A DNA stretch of 41,478 bases from DATBGS01 sp036557885 (GCA_036557885.1 DATBGS010000032.1:1-41478), one strand, 5' to 3'. Positions 6,556 to 15,427 are shown, counted from the stretch's first letter. Program-made: numbers and translations. Notes: generated by a model from the sequence alone, not told the origin.

Positions 6556-8106
6556 TCACTGGGGTTTTTTTCCAAAGAGATGCTGGTTGCTCTCCTTCAG
6601 GCTCAAGATATTGATGCCCTGGGGCATGCTGATCTTGAATTCGCGCAGCAGGGTGGTGTCATGGCTTGAAAAGCTCATCTTTTGCACGGATAGCACATGA
6701 TGGAGTTTGCCTTGCTGCTCTATCTGACGCAGGAGCAGCATGTTTTCGGCCAGGACCACCGTAGGTTCCTGAGAAAAATCAAGTGGTAGTCCATTTTCCT
6801 GAGGAACCTCACGAATGAACAAGGAGGTAATGCCACGCTTATGCAGCGCCTCCACGAGCGCGGCCATATAGTTTTCAACCCGGCGCGGGTCGCCCGTCTC
6901 AATGGCCGCGCGTTCCAATTCGGTGATGCTATCCACAATGAGGCGTTTGGCTTGAATACGGTCCAGCGTGCTGATCAGTTGATCAGCAATAATATCGGCG
7001 TTCAGTTCCACCGGCGCCCAGCGAATCAGCGTTAGCCCACCACCTGGCGCCAGGGCAGCACGCAGTTCCCGGCCCATTGCAAAGGGCGCGGTTTTGAGCA
7101 GCATCTGCCGAAAGCTTTCGCGGAAGCCGAGAAACATGGTTGGCTCGCTGTTCTGCACGCCAGCCAGAGCAAAATGCAGCCCCAGCAAGGTTTTCCCGGT
7201 GCCCAGGCTGCCAATGATGAGGGTATTGGTGCTGCGGGTGAGGCCGCCGCCCAGAATGCCATCTAACTCTGGCAAGCCAAAAGAGGCGCGCGCCTCTGGT
7301 CCTGTGGGGATTTCGGGGATGTCGTTTGCGCTGACCGGCTCCAACGGGTCGGGCTGCGGGGGCTGCGCCGACCGCGTGACCTGGGTTTCCAGGCGGGGAT
7401 AGATGGTGATGCCGTCACTGCCCAGCGCCAGGCCGTGCAGCCCAGGCAAGGGCGCCGAGCCACGCACCTTGATGGCTTCCAGCCTGCGCCGATGTTTGAC
7501 ACCCAGCAAGCTGTAGTGCAGGCCGATGATAATATCGGCGGCGGTGGCTTCGGGGAAAAAGGCCGGGTCGCGGGGGTCGGCCTCGCTGGTGATAATCGTG
7601 GTGGCGCCAAGCATGCTGAGGGTGGTGCCCACATCGTAGAGAAAGCGACGCGCTGCTTGCAGGTCTACATCTACGCCGCGCATGCCGCGAAAACCATCCA
7701 GCACCACAAAGGTGGCGCGTACCCGGCGTACAGCGGCAACCATCTCATCGCCGGTAGTGGTCAGGCCGCCAGCCAGGAACTGCTCCAGGCTGAGAAACTC
7801 GATGGTGTCGCCAATCATTTCATCATTGTAAAAGCTGAAGGAGCGCAGGTGGGCAATGAGCTTGCTGGAAGGCTCGGAGAGGGCGGTGAAGACGAGGGCG
7901 CGCTGCCCGGCCCGCGCCGCCGCAAACGCCATCTGGTTTGCCATCGTGGTCTTGCCGCTTCCTGGCTGCCCAACAATCAGGACCAACGAGCCGCGTGGCA
8001 GGCCCCCACCCAGCACTTGATCAAGATTGGGAATGCCGGTTGGCTCTAGCAGGCGTCGCCCGCCGACAGGCTCATCTGCTGGTGTTTTGTGTCCTCGACT
8101 GCTCAT
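6556..8106 (-). CDS. KaiC-like protein with two RecA-type ATPase domains
   Basis: A 516-residue protein with two tandem KaiC/RadA-type domains. Domain 1 (about 20-245) has Walker A GQPGSGKTT and Walker B FVVLDGF. Domain 2 (about 270-500) has Walker A GSLGTGKTLL and Walker B RLIVDSI. Each is preceded by the GIPNLDQVLGGGLPRG / GLPELDGILGGGLTRS motif. KaiC family members assemble as hexamers and act as signalling ATPases. No kaiA or kaiB is present, so a clock role is not supported; this belongs to the KaiC-like group often linked to two-component proteins. The start is ATG 8106 after GAGGAGAGGGG, with the promoter at 8197-8225. It is followed by two receiver genes. Confidence 0.88.
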   Translation of the reverse strand: MSSRGHKTPADEPVGGRRLLEPTGIPNLDQVLGGGLPRGSLVLIVGQPGSGKTTMANQMAFAAARAGQRALVFTALSEPSSKLIAHLRSFSFYNDEMIGDTIEFLSLEQFLAGGLTTTGDEMVAAVRRVRATFVVLDGFRGMRGVDVDLQAARRFLYDVGTTLSMLGATTIITSEADPRDPAFFPEATAADIIIGLHYSLLGVKHRRRLEAIKVRGSAPLPGLHGLALGSDGITIYPRLETQVTRSAQPPQPDPLEPVSANDIPEIPTGPEARASFGLPELDGILGGGLTRSTNTLIIGSLGTGKTLLGLHFALAGVQNSEPTMFLGFRESFRQMLLKTAPFAMGRELRAALAPGGGLTLIRWAPVELNADIIADQLISTLDRIQAKRLIVDSITELERAAIETGDPRRVENYMAALVEALHKRGITSLFIREVPQENGLPLDFSQEPTVVLAENMLLLRQIEQQGKLHHVLSVQKMSFSSHDTTLLREFKISMPQGINILSLKESNQHLFGKKPQ

Positions 8107-8196
8107 CCCCTCTCCTCTTTCTGCTGCCTTCCTTGTTCATCCCTTTGCCCAGAGGCATTGGGTTCAGCCGGATTATGTGGCACGAGGTTAGAGACT

Positions 8197-8225
8197 ACTG
8201 TAGCATTCTTTCCATTCAGATTCAA
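8197..8225 (-). promoter_or_regulatory. Promoter of the KaiC-like operon
   Basis: Minus strand TTGAAT (8220-8225), 17 bases, TACAGT (8197-8202), with TGC just before the -10 box. Start is expected near 8190, about 85 bases upstream of the start codon. A motif GGGTGGCATC occurs twice further upstream (about 8232 and 8294) and might be a regulator site for either divergent gene. Confidence 0.6.
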
Positions 8226-8468
8226 GTAGAGGGGTGGCATCCCGATTCCCCAGCACGTACAATATTTCCAGGCGGTACGTCATAAGAAGTAAGAGGGTGG
8301 CATCATTTCTGCTACGTTTTGCCGCCCAACGACAGACACCTGCCGTTGAAAAGCACTTGAATTTCTGGAATTTCTGTATAAGCATGTTATTTCTGATAGA
8401 TATAGCGTTACTGGATAATATGAAGATGCGAATACTAAGTGGGGCTGTCTAAATAAGGAAGGCGAGCA

Positions 8469-9101
8469 ATGCAAGATCAGAACAGCCGACGTTGCCCAGC
8501 GTGCGGGGAAGAGGTGCCCGTACATTCGCGGTTTTGCGGTCAATGTGGCATTCCGCTGGTAGCGCCAGCAGAGGAGACGCCTCAACCAGAAGGCCAGCCC
8601 GCTTCTGAGGAACCACCTATTTTTCTGCATACCTCTTCCCGCTCCTATCAGGTGCAGGGAGAAAGCATCACTCCACCCAAAAGCTCCAAAACGCACGCGC
8701 TGCCTTTGAGTTGGTTAGAGGAGACGTTGCAATCAGAGCCGACGATGAAATTGAAAGCCTCGCAAACTCGTCCTTTTCCGTTTCCCGCCGAGGAACCACC
8801 ACCCGAACAGACCCCAGCGTCAGGCAAGGATACACCGCCTCCCCAGCCGCCTGCTCAGCCGCAGAGCCAGACGCCGCTCCCGCCACCGCTGCCCAGAATA
8901 GCTCCAACGCCAACCAGCGCGGCCCCAGGCGAGGTGCCGCCCTGGCTGGTTTCTGTGGTCGCCTCTTTGGAGGGGCAGGAAGAACCGCCGGAGGGACGCA
9001 AAGCCTGGAAGAAACGCACGCTGCTGATTGTGCTGGGCAGCGTGGTGCTGGTGGTGGTGGCGGCTGTGGTTGTTTTTCTACTGAGTTCGCATATCCTATA
9101 G
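8469..9101 (+). CDS. Zinc-ribbon protein with C-terminal membrane anchor
   Basis: A 210-residue protein. Residues 9-27 form a zinc ribbon (CPACGEEVPVHSRFCGQCG, two CxxC knuckles). A long Pro/Gln/Glu-rich, probably unstructured region follows (about 35-175). Residues about 185-207 are one hydrophobic helix after RKAWKKR, so it is likely a tail-anchored protein with the ribbon in the cytoplasm. Function unknown; many Chloroflexota proteins pair a zinc ribbon with disordered linkers. The ribosome site AAGGAAGGCGAGCA precedes ATG 8469. Its stop lies 9 bases before the endonuclease III start, whose ribosome site overlaps this junction, so the two are translationally close. Confidence 0.75.
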   Translation: MQDQNSRRCPACGEEVPVHSRFCGQCGIPLVAPAEETPQPEGQPASEEPPIFLHTSSRSYQVQGESITPPKSSKTHALPLSWLEETLQSEPTMKLKASQTRPFPFPAEEPPPEQTPASGKDTPPPQPPAQPQSQTPLPPPLPRIAPTPTSAAPGEVPPWLVSVVASLEGQEEPPEGRKAWKKRTLLIVLGSVVLVVVAAVVVFLLSSHIL

Positions 9102-9110
9102 GAGGGCCGT

Positions 9111-9755
9111 TTGGAGGAGGTTCGCTGGACTGATTTTATCGCGCCAGTCATGGAAACTCTGGCGGCCACCTATCACGGCAAAGGAGCCGTTGAGCTTGGC
9201 GATCCTTTTAAGGTGCTGATCGCAACGGTGATCTCGCAGCGCACCCGCGAGGAGCAGACCACCGCTATTTCTCGACGGCTCTTTGCGCGCTACCCCAATG
9301 CAGCAGCGCTGGCCGAAGCTCCGGTGGATGAGCTTGAGCGCATGCTGCATGGCTCACTCTATCCAGAGGTGAAGGCGCCACGCATCAAAGAGATTGCCCG
9401 CACCCTGCGCGACCAGTATGGCGGGCAGGTGCCCAGGACGATGGAGGCGCTGCTGGAGTTGCCGGGCGTGGGGCGCAAGACGGCCAACTGCGTGCTGCTT
9501 TACGCTTTCAACCAACCTGCCATCATCGTGGATGTACACGTCCAGCGTATCAGCCAGCGCCTGGGCTGGGTGCAAACGAAAACCCCCGACCAGACCGAGA
9601 TCGCGCTAGAGCGCATCTTGCCAGCCCCCTACTGGCTGACCATCAACCGGCTGATGGTGCAGCATGGCCGGGCGATTTGTCTGCCCAGCGTTCCGCAGTG
9701 CCAGCGTTGCCCGGTGCGGCAGTGGTGCAGGACGGGGCAAAGCCGCTCTTTATAA
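9111..9755 (+). CDS. nth: Endonuclease III (DNA glycosylase/AP lyase)
   Basis: A base-excision repair enzyme that removes oxidised pyrimidines and cuts the abasic strand. The helix-hairpin-helix LPGVGRKTANC carries the catalytic Lys; the catalytic Asp follows in IIVDVHVQR. The C terminus holds the 4Fe-4S cluster motif C-X6-C-X2-C-X5-C starting at CLPSVPQC, complete. Length 214 matches the family. The start is TTG 9111, chosen because GGAGGG (9101-9106) stands just ahead; the next Met at 9150 has no such site and would shorten the first helix. It probably forms an operon with the zinc-ribbon gene. Confidence 0.93.
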   Translation: MEEVRWTDFIAPVMETLAATYHGKGAVELGDPFKVLIATVISQRTREEQTTAISRRLFARYPNAAALAEAPVDELERMLHGSLYPEVKAPRIKEIARTLRDQYGGQVPRTMEALLELPGVGRKTANCVLLYAFNQPAIIVDVHVQRISQRLGWVQTKTPDQTEIALERILPAPYWLTINRLMVQHGRAICLPSVPQCQRCPVRQWCRTGQSRSL

Positions 9756-9840
9756 GAGGAAAGCAATCTCTTTCTCTTTGTTGGGCGACAGCGAAGACGA
9801 AGGGATTGTTTTTTTCAGGCCGATTTTTTGCCCTGATAAT

Positions 9841-9871
9841 GTTGATATTTTTGATCAACTTACAATACAAT
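9841..9871 (+). promoter_or_regulatory. Promoter of the carbonic anhydrase gene with overlapping inverted repeat
   Basis: TTGATA (9842-9847), 18 bases, TACAAT (9866-9871). The -35 box lies inside the inverted repeat GTTGAT...ATCAAC (9841-9846 and 9854-9859), resembling an operator. The half-sites look FNR-like, but the spacing is seven bases rather than four, so no FNR claim is made. Confidence 0.5.
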
Positions 9872-9926
9872 CTTTTCTGTTGGTTGAAGGGCGGCCCACC
9901 ATGTTCTGAAGCAGAAAGGATTTGTC

Positions 9927-10436
9927 ATGGCAATTGAATTGAATGAACTGACACAGGCCAACCAGACGTTTGCAGCCGGATTTGACCGGGGCAGCCTGGC
10001 AATGCCCCCAGCCCGCAAGCTGGCGGTTGTCACCTGTATGGATGCGCGCCTGGAGCCGCTGGCATTTCTGGGCCTGCACCTGGGCGATGCGCACGTGATT
10101 CGCAACGCGGGTGGACGGGCCGACCAGGATGCTCTGCGCTCGCTGGTTATTTCGCAGCAACTCCTGGGGACGGAAGCGGTGCTGGTCATTCATCACACGG
10201 ATTGCGGCATGCTGACGTTCCAAAATGAGCAGTTGCGTGGAATCCTTCAGGAGCGCCTGGGGGCGGCGGCGCACAAAGCAGCGGCAGAGATTGATTTCCT
10301 GCCCTTTGGCGATGTGGCCCAAAGCGTGCGCGATGACGTGGCAACGATCAAAACGTCGCCATTGTTCCCCAGGCACATCCCCGTCTACGGGTTCATCTAC
10401 GATGTGCGCAGCGGGAAGCTGGAGCGCGTGGAGTAA
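9927..10436 (+). CDS. Beta-class carbonic anhydrase
   Basis: A 169-residue zinc enzyme interconverting CO2 and bicarbonate. Ligands are visible: Cys37 with Asp39 in VTCMDARLEP, and His90/Cys93 in IHHTDCGM. The RNAGGR loop is also typical. It belongs to the short beta type that lacks the long N-terminal arm. The start ATG 9927 follows AGAAAGGATTTGTC. It stands alone, with its own promoter (9841-9871) and a terminator-like hairpin at 10466-10499. Confidence 0.92.
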   Translation: MAIELNELTQANQTFAAGFDRGSLAMPPARKLAVVTCMDARLEPLAFLGLHLGDAHVIRNAGGRADQDALRSLVISQQLLGTEAVLVIHHTDCGMLTFQNEQLRGILQERLGAAAHKAAAEIDFLPFGDVAQSVRDDVATIKTSPLFPRHIPVYGFIYDVRSGKLERVE

Positions 10437-10465
10437 GCGTTTTTTGCAGGCATAACTTCTGCAAT

Positions 10466-10499
10466 CGGGGTCTGAGAGCAATCCCAGGCCCCGCTTTTC
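10466..10499 (+). terminator. Intrinsic terminator after carbonic anhydrase
   Basis: Stem CGGGGTCTG (10466-10474) pairs with CAGGCCCCG (10485-10493) with one mismatch, followed by CTTTTCT. A second small hairpin, TTGCAG...CTGCAA, lies just before it. It ends the carbonic anhydrase transcript and separates it from the SBP56 gene. Confidence 0.65.
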
Positions 10500-10517
10500 T
10501 GACAAAGGAGACGCCCA

Positions 10518-11900
10518 ATGTCTGATGCACATGCTCACCACAACCACGAAGATGCTTCCTGCTGTGGCCCAGGCTATGCCTCGCCGGAAGAGGCGATGAA
10601 GGCCGAGCCAGAGAAGGTGCTGTATACCGTCGCGCTGTATGACGGCACCGACATCCAGGCGCCGGGCTATCTGGCGACGGTGGATGTTGACCCGGCTTCC
10701 CCGACATATTCGCAGATTATCCACCGCGCGCCCGTCACGAGCGTTGGCGATGAACTGCATCATTTTGGCTGGAATGCGTGCAGTTCGTGCCACACCGACG
10801 AGAGCAAATCGCGGCGCTTTTTGATTGTGCCGGGCTTACACTCCGGGCGTATCTATGTGTTGGACACAGAAGATGAGCGCGCGCCCAAACTGCACAAGAC
10901 GATTGAGCCAGAGGAGATTCTGGCAAAGACCGGCCTGAGCGCCCCACATACGGTGCATTGCCTGGCCGATGGACACGTGATGATCTCGATGCTGGGGGAC
11001 CGCGAGGGCAACGGGCCGGGCGGCTTCCTGCTGCTGAACGAGGATTTCAGCATCGCGGGGCGCTGGGAGCACAAAGCCGATGGCATGCGCTATAACTATG
11101 ACTTCTGGTATCAGCCGCGCCATAATGTGATGATCAGCAGTGAGTTTGCCGCGCCCAACACGTACTATCCCGGCTTCAACCTGGATGATGTGGCGGCGGA
11201 TAAATACGGACATCACCTGTATTTCTGGGACTGGCAGAAGCACGAGATTCAGCAGGCGGTTGATCTGGGCCAGGAAGGGCTGGTGCCGCTGGAGATTCGC
11301 TTCCACCACAACCCGGATAGCGCGCACGCCTTCGTGGGCGCGGCGCTCTCCAGCACCATGTGGCACTGCCACAAGCCCAACGGCCACTGGCAGGCGGATA
11401 AGATTCTGGCTGAGGAGACGGTCAACCTGGAGGGCTTCCCCATTCCGGTGCCGGGGCTGATTACCGATCTGGTGCTTTCAATGGATGATCGCTTCCTCTA
11501 CTTCTCCAACTGGCTGCACGGCGACATCCGCCAGTATGACGTGCGCGACCCGGCCAACCCGAAGCTGGCCGGGCAGGTGTGGGTTGGCGGGCTGCTGGGC
11601 AAGGGCGGCGAGGTCAAGGGCCACAAGCTCTCTGGCGGGCCGCAGATGCTGCAACTGAGCCTGGATGGGAAGCGGCTGTATGTGACCAATTCGCTGCTGA
11701 GTTCCTGGGATAACCAGTTCTACCCGGATATTGCTAGGCGCGGCTCGTCGCTGTTGCAGATTGATTGTGATACAGTGAACGGTGGGCTGAAGATCAACGA
11801 GAACTTCTATGTGGATTTCTCGCATGAGCCAAACGGCCCGGCCCGCGCGCATGAGATGCGCTATCCGGGCGGCGATTGCACGTCGGACATCTGGGTCTGA
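10518..11900 (+). CDS. Selenium-binding protein 1 family (SBP56, methanethiol oxidase type)
   Basis: A 460-residue beta-propeller enzyme of the SBP56/SELENBP1 family; characterised members oxidise methanethiol to formaldehyde, H2S and H2O2 with copper. Conserved parts seen are the N-terminal CGPGYASPEEAM, NACSSCH (the CxxC of the family), HTVHCLADGHVMISMLGD, the HHNPDSAHAFVG segment and the C terminus HEMRYPGGDCTSDIW, all nearly full length. A His-rich start (HAHHNHEDASCC) may bind metal. No secretion signal. AAAGGAG precedes ATG 10518. The LLM oxidoreductase gene follows 24 bases later, probably in one operon. Substrate here is inferred from the family. Confidence 0.93.
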   Translation: MSDAHAHHNHEDASCCGPGYASPEEAMKAEPEKVLYTVALYDGTDIQAPGYLATVDVDPASPTYSQIIHRAPVTSVGDELHHFGWNACSSCHTDESKSRRFLIVPGLHSGRIYVLDTEDERAPKLHKTIEPEEILAKTGLSAPHTVHCLADGHVMISMLGDREGNGPGGFLLLNEDFSIAGRWEHKADGMRYNYDFWYQPRHNVMISSEFAAPNTYYPGFNLDDVAADKYGHHLYFWDWQKHEIQQAVDLGQEGLVPLEIRFHHNPDSAHAFVGAALSSTMWHCHKPNGHWQADKILAEETVNLEGFPIPVPGLITDLVLSMDDRFLYFSNWLHGDIRQYDVRDPANPKLAGQVWVGGLLGKGGEVKGHKLSGGPQMLQLSLDGKRLYVTNSLLSSWDNQFYPDIARRGSSLLQIDCDTVNGGLKINENFYVDFSHEPNGPARAHEMRYPGGDCTSDIWV

Positions 11901-11924
11901 GACTTGCCAAACAAAGGAGGCAGC

Positions 11925-12779
11925 ATGAAAATCAGCGTTGGCTTGCCAGCCTGTATTCCCAATACCCCGGCTGATCTGATTTTGGAGTGGGCCAGACGCG
12001 CCGATGCGGGCCAGTACGCCAGCCTGGGGCTGATTGATCGGCTGGTCTATCCCAACTATGAGCCGCTGATTGCGCTGGCTGGCGCGGCAGGCGCGACCAA
12101 ACGCATTCGGCTGATGACGACGGTGCTGCTGGCGCCGCTGCGCAATCCGGCGATGCTGGCAAAGATGACGGCCACGCTGGACGCGCTTTCGGGCGGGCGG
12201 CTGACGCTGGGCGTGGGCATTGGCAGCCGCGACGATGATTACCGCGCCGCGGGAGTGGATTTTACGCGGCGCGGGCGGCTCTTCGAGGCGGAACTCGCGT
12301 TGATGAAGCGCGTCTGGGCGGGCGAGGCGCCCGCCGAGGGCGTGAAGCCGATTGGCCCGGCGCCGGTGCAGCAGGGCGGGCCAGAACTGCTGATTGGCGG
12401 CTTTTCTCCGGCGGCGATCAAGCGCGTGGGGCGCTTTGGCGATGGCTTTATCAGCGGCGGCGGGGCTGACCCGGACCGGCTGCGCCAGAGCTATCAGCTT
12501 GTGGAGGCGTCCTGGCAGGAAGCGGGGCGCGCTGGCAAGCCGCGTCTGGTGGCGTGTCTGTATTACGCCTTTGGGCCAAACGCCGCAGAGCGCGCCTGGA
12601 GCTACCTGACCAATTACTACGGGCCGCAGGCCAGGAACTTCATTGCCCTGGTAGATGCGCCAGAAAAACTCAACGACCTGAAACAGCGCTTTGCTGATGT
12701 TGGCGTAGATGAACTGCTCTGCTGGCCGACGATTGCCGAACACGAGCAGCTTGACCGGCTGAGCGAAGCAACGGCATAG
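11925..12779 (+). CDS. LLM-class (F420-dependent type) oxidoreductase
   Basis: A 284-residue luciferase-like TIM-barrel enzyme. Typical marks are RIRLMTTVLLAPLRNPAMLAK and the following LSGGRLTLGVGIGSRDDDY, the cofactor pocket of the F420/FMN group. A substrate cannot be named. The start is ATG 11925 (MKISVGLPAC), preceded by AAAGGAGGCAGC; an in-frame ATG at 11904 has no ribosome site. It follows SBP56 in the same operon, so it may act on the same small sulfur or carbonyl compounds, which is inference. It converges with the PilJ-type gene, stop to stop within 10 bases. Confidence 0.88.
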   Translation: MKISVGLPACIPNTPADLILEWARRADAGQYASLGLIDRLVYPNYEPLIALAGAAGATKRIRLMTTVLLAPLRNPAMLAKMTATLDALSGGRLTLGVGIGSRDDDYRAAGVDFTRRGRLFEAELALMKRVWAGEAPAEGVKPIGPAPVQQGGPELLIGGFSPAAIKRVGRFGDGFISGGGADPDRLRQSYQLVEASWQEAGRAGKPRLVACLYYAFGPNAAERAWSYLTNYYGPQARNFIALVDAPEKLNDLKQRFADVGVDELLCWPTIAEHEQLDRLSEATA

Positions 12780-12787
12780 CAGTGGCT

Positions 12788-13936
12788 TCAGGAAAGCATC
12801 GCCCCTGATCTGGAGCCGGGTGGCAAGGCCGGGAGCAGGTAGTTTCCGCCGAGTTCCTGGCAGAGCGCCTCTAGTAAGCTCCGGCTGGACGCGATACGGA
12901 TGGGGTGCGCGCGCGTCTTCGCCTCGTGCAGCACCTCAACCAGATGGGCGGCTTCCGTCTGGATGAGCTGAAGCTCATTCTTGATCAGGGTTGCCTGCGA
13001 TTGCAAAGAGCCGATGAGTTGGTTGGCTTCCAGCTTTGTCTTGCGCAGTTCGGATTCCGCCCGACTCAAGACGTTCAAGCGCGCCAGCAAGTTGTTGAGC
13101 GAATAGCCAATTTGCCACAAGACGTGGTCTTCTGCCAGGGGCGCGCGGGCCGAAAAATCTCCATTGGCAATCTGGACATGCGTCTGCAAGATTTGTTCGA
13201 TGCCTTGCTCCAGTTCGCGCTTTTGCCCCTCAATCGAGTGATGCAGTTCCGTAATCTCCTTGATGGTCTGGTGCAGCCGCCCGGCAGTCGGGCGGAAGAT
13301 AAACCAGCCTTCCCCAGCCAACACGCTCAAGGTAGTCCCTGCCAGGATAACTTCCAGCACGCGCAAGTTTGAGACACGCCCCTCAGCTTCGCGCTGGTAT
13401 TGGCTGACGATCTGGTCCATGCCCGTCAGGAAGCCCGGCACCTGGGCCAGAATGGTTTGGACATGAGGGTCCAGATTCGGGAAGGGGCCAGGCTTTTCCC
13501 GGTCCTGGTCAGCGATAGAAAGCAGAGAGGTGGTGGCCGACACGATGAATTCATAGTTGGGGGATATTACGTTAAAGAGGCGTTTTACCTCGTCGCTGGG
13601 GTGGCCGGGCAAGCCCAGCGAGGCGTCCCCGTTCAGCAATCCCTGCTGCGAACGCTGCCAGAGATCAAGGGATTGCTGCAAGTCCTGAAGTTGCCCCGCT
13701 CGCGCGCTGGGGGGCACCGTGTATTCGATCACCAGGGCCGTTTTGCCGATTTTCTGGCTAAGCATGCTCTGGCGTCCGGCAATGCCGATGATCAGCGCGT
13801 CATCGTCTTGCTGGTGGATGGCGATCTGGATGATAACTTGACCAATGAGGACCAACAGCGCCACCGAAGTGAGCGCGCAAATATACATGATGGTCAGCCG
13901 ACGAACGGGAAGAAAGACGTCAACTACTTTGCTCAT
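12788..13936 (-). CDS. PilJ-type membrane sensor without output domain
   Basis: A 382-residue protein. A first membrane helix (about 15-38, MYICALTSVALLVLIGQVII) is followed by a PilJ/NarX-like periplasmic sensor with the signature AGRQSMLSQKIGK. A second membrane helix (about 200-220) leads into a HAMP-like segment and a coiled coil. The C terminus has no methyl-accepting, kinase or cyclase domain, so it must signal through a partner or be a truncated relative of PilJ/NarX proteins. The start is ATG 13936 (MSKVVDVF) with GAGGGC upstream; a longer frame to 14044 overlaps the promoter. No pilus or chemotaxis genes adjoin. Confidence 0.72.
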   Translation of the reverse strand: MSKVVDVFLPVRRLTIMYICALTSVALLVLIGQVIIQIAIHQQDDDALIIGIAGRQSMLSQKIGKTALVIEYTVPPSARAGQLQDLQQSLDLWQRSQQGLLNGDASLGLPGHPSDEVKRLFNVISPNYEFIVSATTSLLSIADQDREKPGPFPNLDPHVQTILAQVPGFLTGMDQIVSQYQREAEGRVSNLRVLEVILAGTTLSVLAGEGWFIFRPTAGRLHQTIKEITELHHSIEGQKRELEQGIEQILQTHVQIANGDFSARAPLAEDHVLWQIGYSLNNLLARLNVLSRAESELRKTKLEANQLIGSLQSQATLIKNELQLIQTEAAHLVEVLHEAKTRAHPIRIASSRSLLEALCQELGGNYLLPALPPGSRSGAMLS

Positions 13937-14046
13937 ACCACATGCCCTCGCTGCTGGATGATCTTGACCGCTGGGACAGGCAGTCCTGGGGTAGGGAAGA
14001 TGTGACCGCCGCGCCAGGCCGGTCCTGGGAGCCAGGATTGGCACGT

Positions 14047-14075
14047 AGAATAAGCCTTCTCAAGCAAGAAGTCAA
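14047..14075 (-). promoter_or_regulatory. Promoter of the PilJ-type gene
   Basis: Minus strand TTGACT (14070-14075), 17 bases, TATTCT (14047-14052). It lies between the MFS stop and the PilJ-type start and gives a leader of about 105 bases. Confidence 0.65.
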
Positions 14076-14113
14076 GAGGAGGAGAGAAAAGGTTCAGGCA
14101 TGTACACGCCAGA

Positions 14114-15427
14114 CTATTCCCGCAGCGTCCCCAGGTGGCGCATCTCCGGCCAGATGGCGGCAACCAGCGCCACGACCAGGACCGTGCCGATGCCTCCAAT
14201 CACCACCGAGCCAACGGGACCAAGCAGTTGCGCGACGACGCCCGACTCAAAACCGCCAAGCTGGTTGGAGGTGCCCACAAAGAGCGAACTGACGGCGCTC
14301 ACCCGCCCGCGCATTTCATCGGGGGCGCGCACCAGCAGCAGCGTGGAACGCACCACGACGCTGATGTTATCCAGCGCGCCAAGCACCAGCAGCATCAGGA
14401 ACGAGAGCCAGAACCACTGCGAAAAACCAAAGATGATGGTGGCGACGCCAAACCCGCCCACCGCCAGCAGCAATGCAGGCCCGGCGCGCTTGAAGGGCGG
14501 GCGCTGCGAGAGAAAGAGCGCCATGCCAACGGCGCCCAGCGAGGAAGCCGCCTGTAACCAGCCCAGGCCAGACGGCCCAACGTGCAGGATGTCTTTGGCA
14601 AAGATGGGCAGCAGCGTCACGGCGCCGCCCAGCAAGACGGCAAACAGGTCAAGGGTGATGGCTGCCAGCAGCACCTGCGTGCGCCCCAGAAAACGCACGC
14701 CCTCCACCAGCGCGCCGAGCTTTCTGCCCGCCGCCGCTGGCCCTTTTTGCGGCCCAACTTTGGTGATGAGCAGCAGCACGACGACCACCAGAAAGAAGAG
14801 GCCGCTGAGGACGTAGACCCAACCCGCGCCACCAAACAGGCCAATCAACAGGCCGCCCGCCGCTGGCCCCAGGACGGAGGAAAGCTGATTGGCGCTGCTG
14901 CGCCAGGTGACAGCATTCTCAAAGACAGCCTCCGGCAGCACCTGCGATACGAGCGACGAACTGGTGGGATAGCGAAAGCAATCGGCAGCGCCCAACAGCA
15001 CCAGGCACGCATAGATTGCGAGGAGCGGGCCGCGCTCAAACGAGAGCACCGCCAGGCCCAACGTGGCAAGCAACGCGATGGCTTGTGAGGCGGCCAATAA
15101 ATATTTGCGGTTCAGTTGATCGGCGGCGTATCCGGCGGGCAAGAAGAGGAGCATCAGCGGGATGACCTGCGCCAGGCCAACGCCCCCCAGCACCAGCGCG
15201 GACCCGGTGCGGTTGTATAACTCCCAGCCGATGGCAACGGCCAGCATTTGCTCGGAAAAGCCGCTGAGAAAGACGCTGCCCAACAGCAGGCGGAAATTCG
15301 GGTAACGCAGGGCGCCCGTCACAGCGCGGCTGGTGTCTTCTGGTTCAGCGGGAAATGAGAGCGAAGGCGGGAAGCTGGCGCCGGGGATTGGCCCGGCGGG
15401 TGCGGTTTCAGTGGTTTCGTGTTCCAA
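14114..15427 (-). CDS. MFS exporter (DHA3/EntS-like)
   Basis: A 437-residue major facilitator protein with twelve predicted membrane helices after a Pro-rich cytoplasmic tail of about 40 residues. It belongs to the MFS_3 / enterobactin-exporter-like group: NFRLLLGSVFLSGFSEQMLAVAI at the start, the motif-A-like AGYAADQLNRKYLL between helices 2 and 3, and DEMRGRVSAV in the second half. It probably pumps a drug or siderophore-like solute outwards; specificity is unknown. The start appears to be TTG 15427, with only a weak ribosome site, and is therefore uncertain. An extended -10 promoter (15506-15514) and an inverted repeat lie upstream. Confidence 0.82.
   Translation of the reverse strand: MEHETTETAPAGPIPGASFPPSLSFPAEPEDTSRAVTGALRYPNFRLLLGSVFLSGFSEQMLAVAIGWELYNRTGSALVLGGVGLAQVIPLMLLFLPAGYAADQLNRKYLLAASQAIALLATLGLAVLSFERGPLLAIYACLVLLGAADCFRYPTSSSLVSQVLPEAVFENAVTWRSSANQLSSVLGPAAGGLLIGLFGGAGWVYVLSGLFFLVVVVLLLITKVGPQKGPAAAGRKLGALVEGVRFLGRTQVLLAAITLDLFAVLLGGAVTLLPIFAKDILHVGPSGLGWLQAASSLGAVGMALFLSQRPPFKRAGPALLLAVGGFGVATIIFGFSQWFWLSFLMLLVLGALDNISVVVRSTLLLVRAPDEMRGRVSAVSSLFVGTSNQLGGFESGVVAQLLGPVGSVVIGGIGTVLVVALVAAIWPEMRHLGTLRE

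Noticed and set aside
6556..8106. Circadian clock kaiC
   Set aside because: Two KaiC-like domains are present, but no kaiA or kaiB, and the phosphorylation-site region is not recognisable; only KaiC-like is justified.
9841..9859. FNR/CRP site before carbonic anhydrase
   Set aside because: Half-sites resemble TTGAT/ATCAA, but the spacing is seven rather than four bases.
9855..10793. Long minus-strand frame over carbonic anhydrase
   Set aside because: Shadow frame of the zinc enzyme and SBP56 genes, which have full family motifs on the plus strand.
11478..12743. 421-residue minus-strand frame over SBP56 and the LLM gene
   Set aside because: Shadow frame in GC-rich DNA; no domain, no ribosome site.
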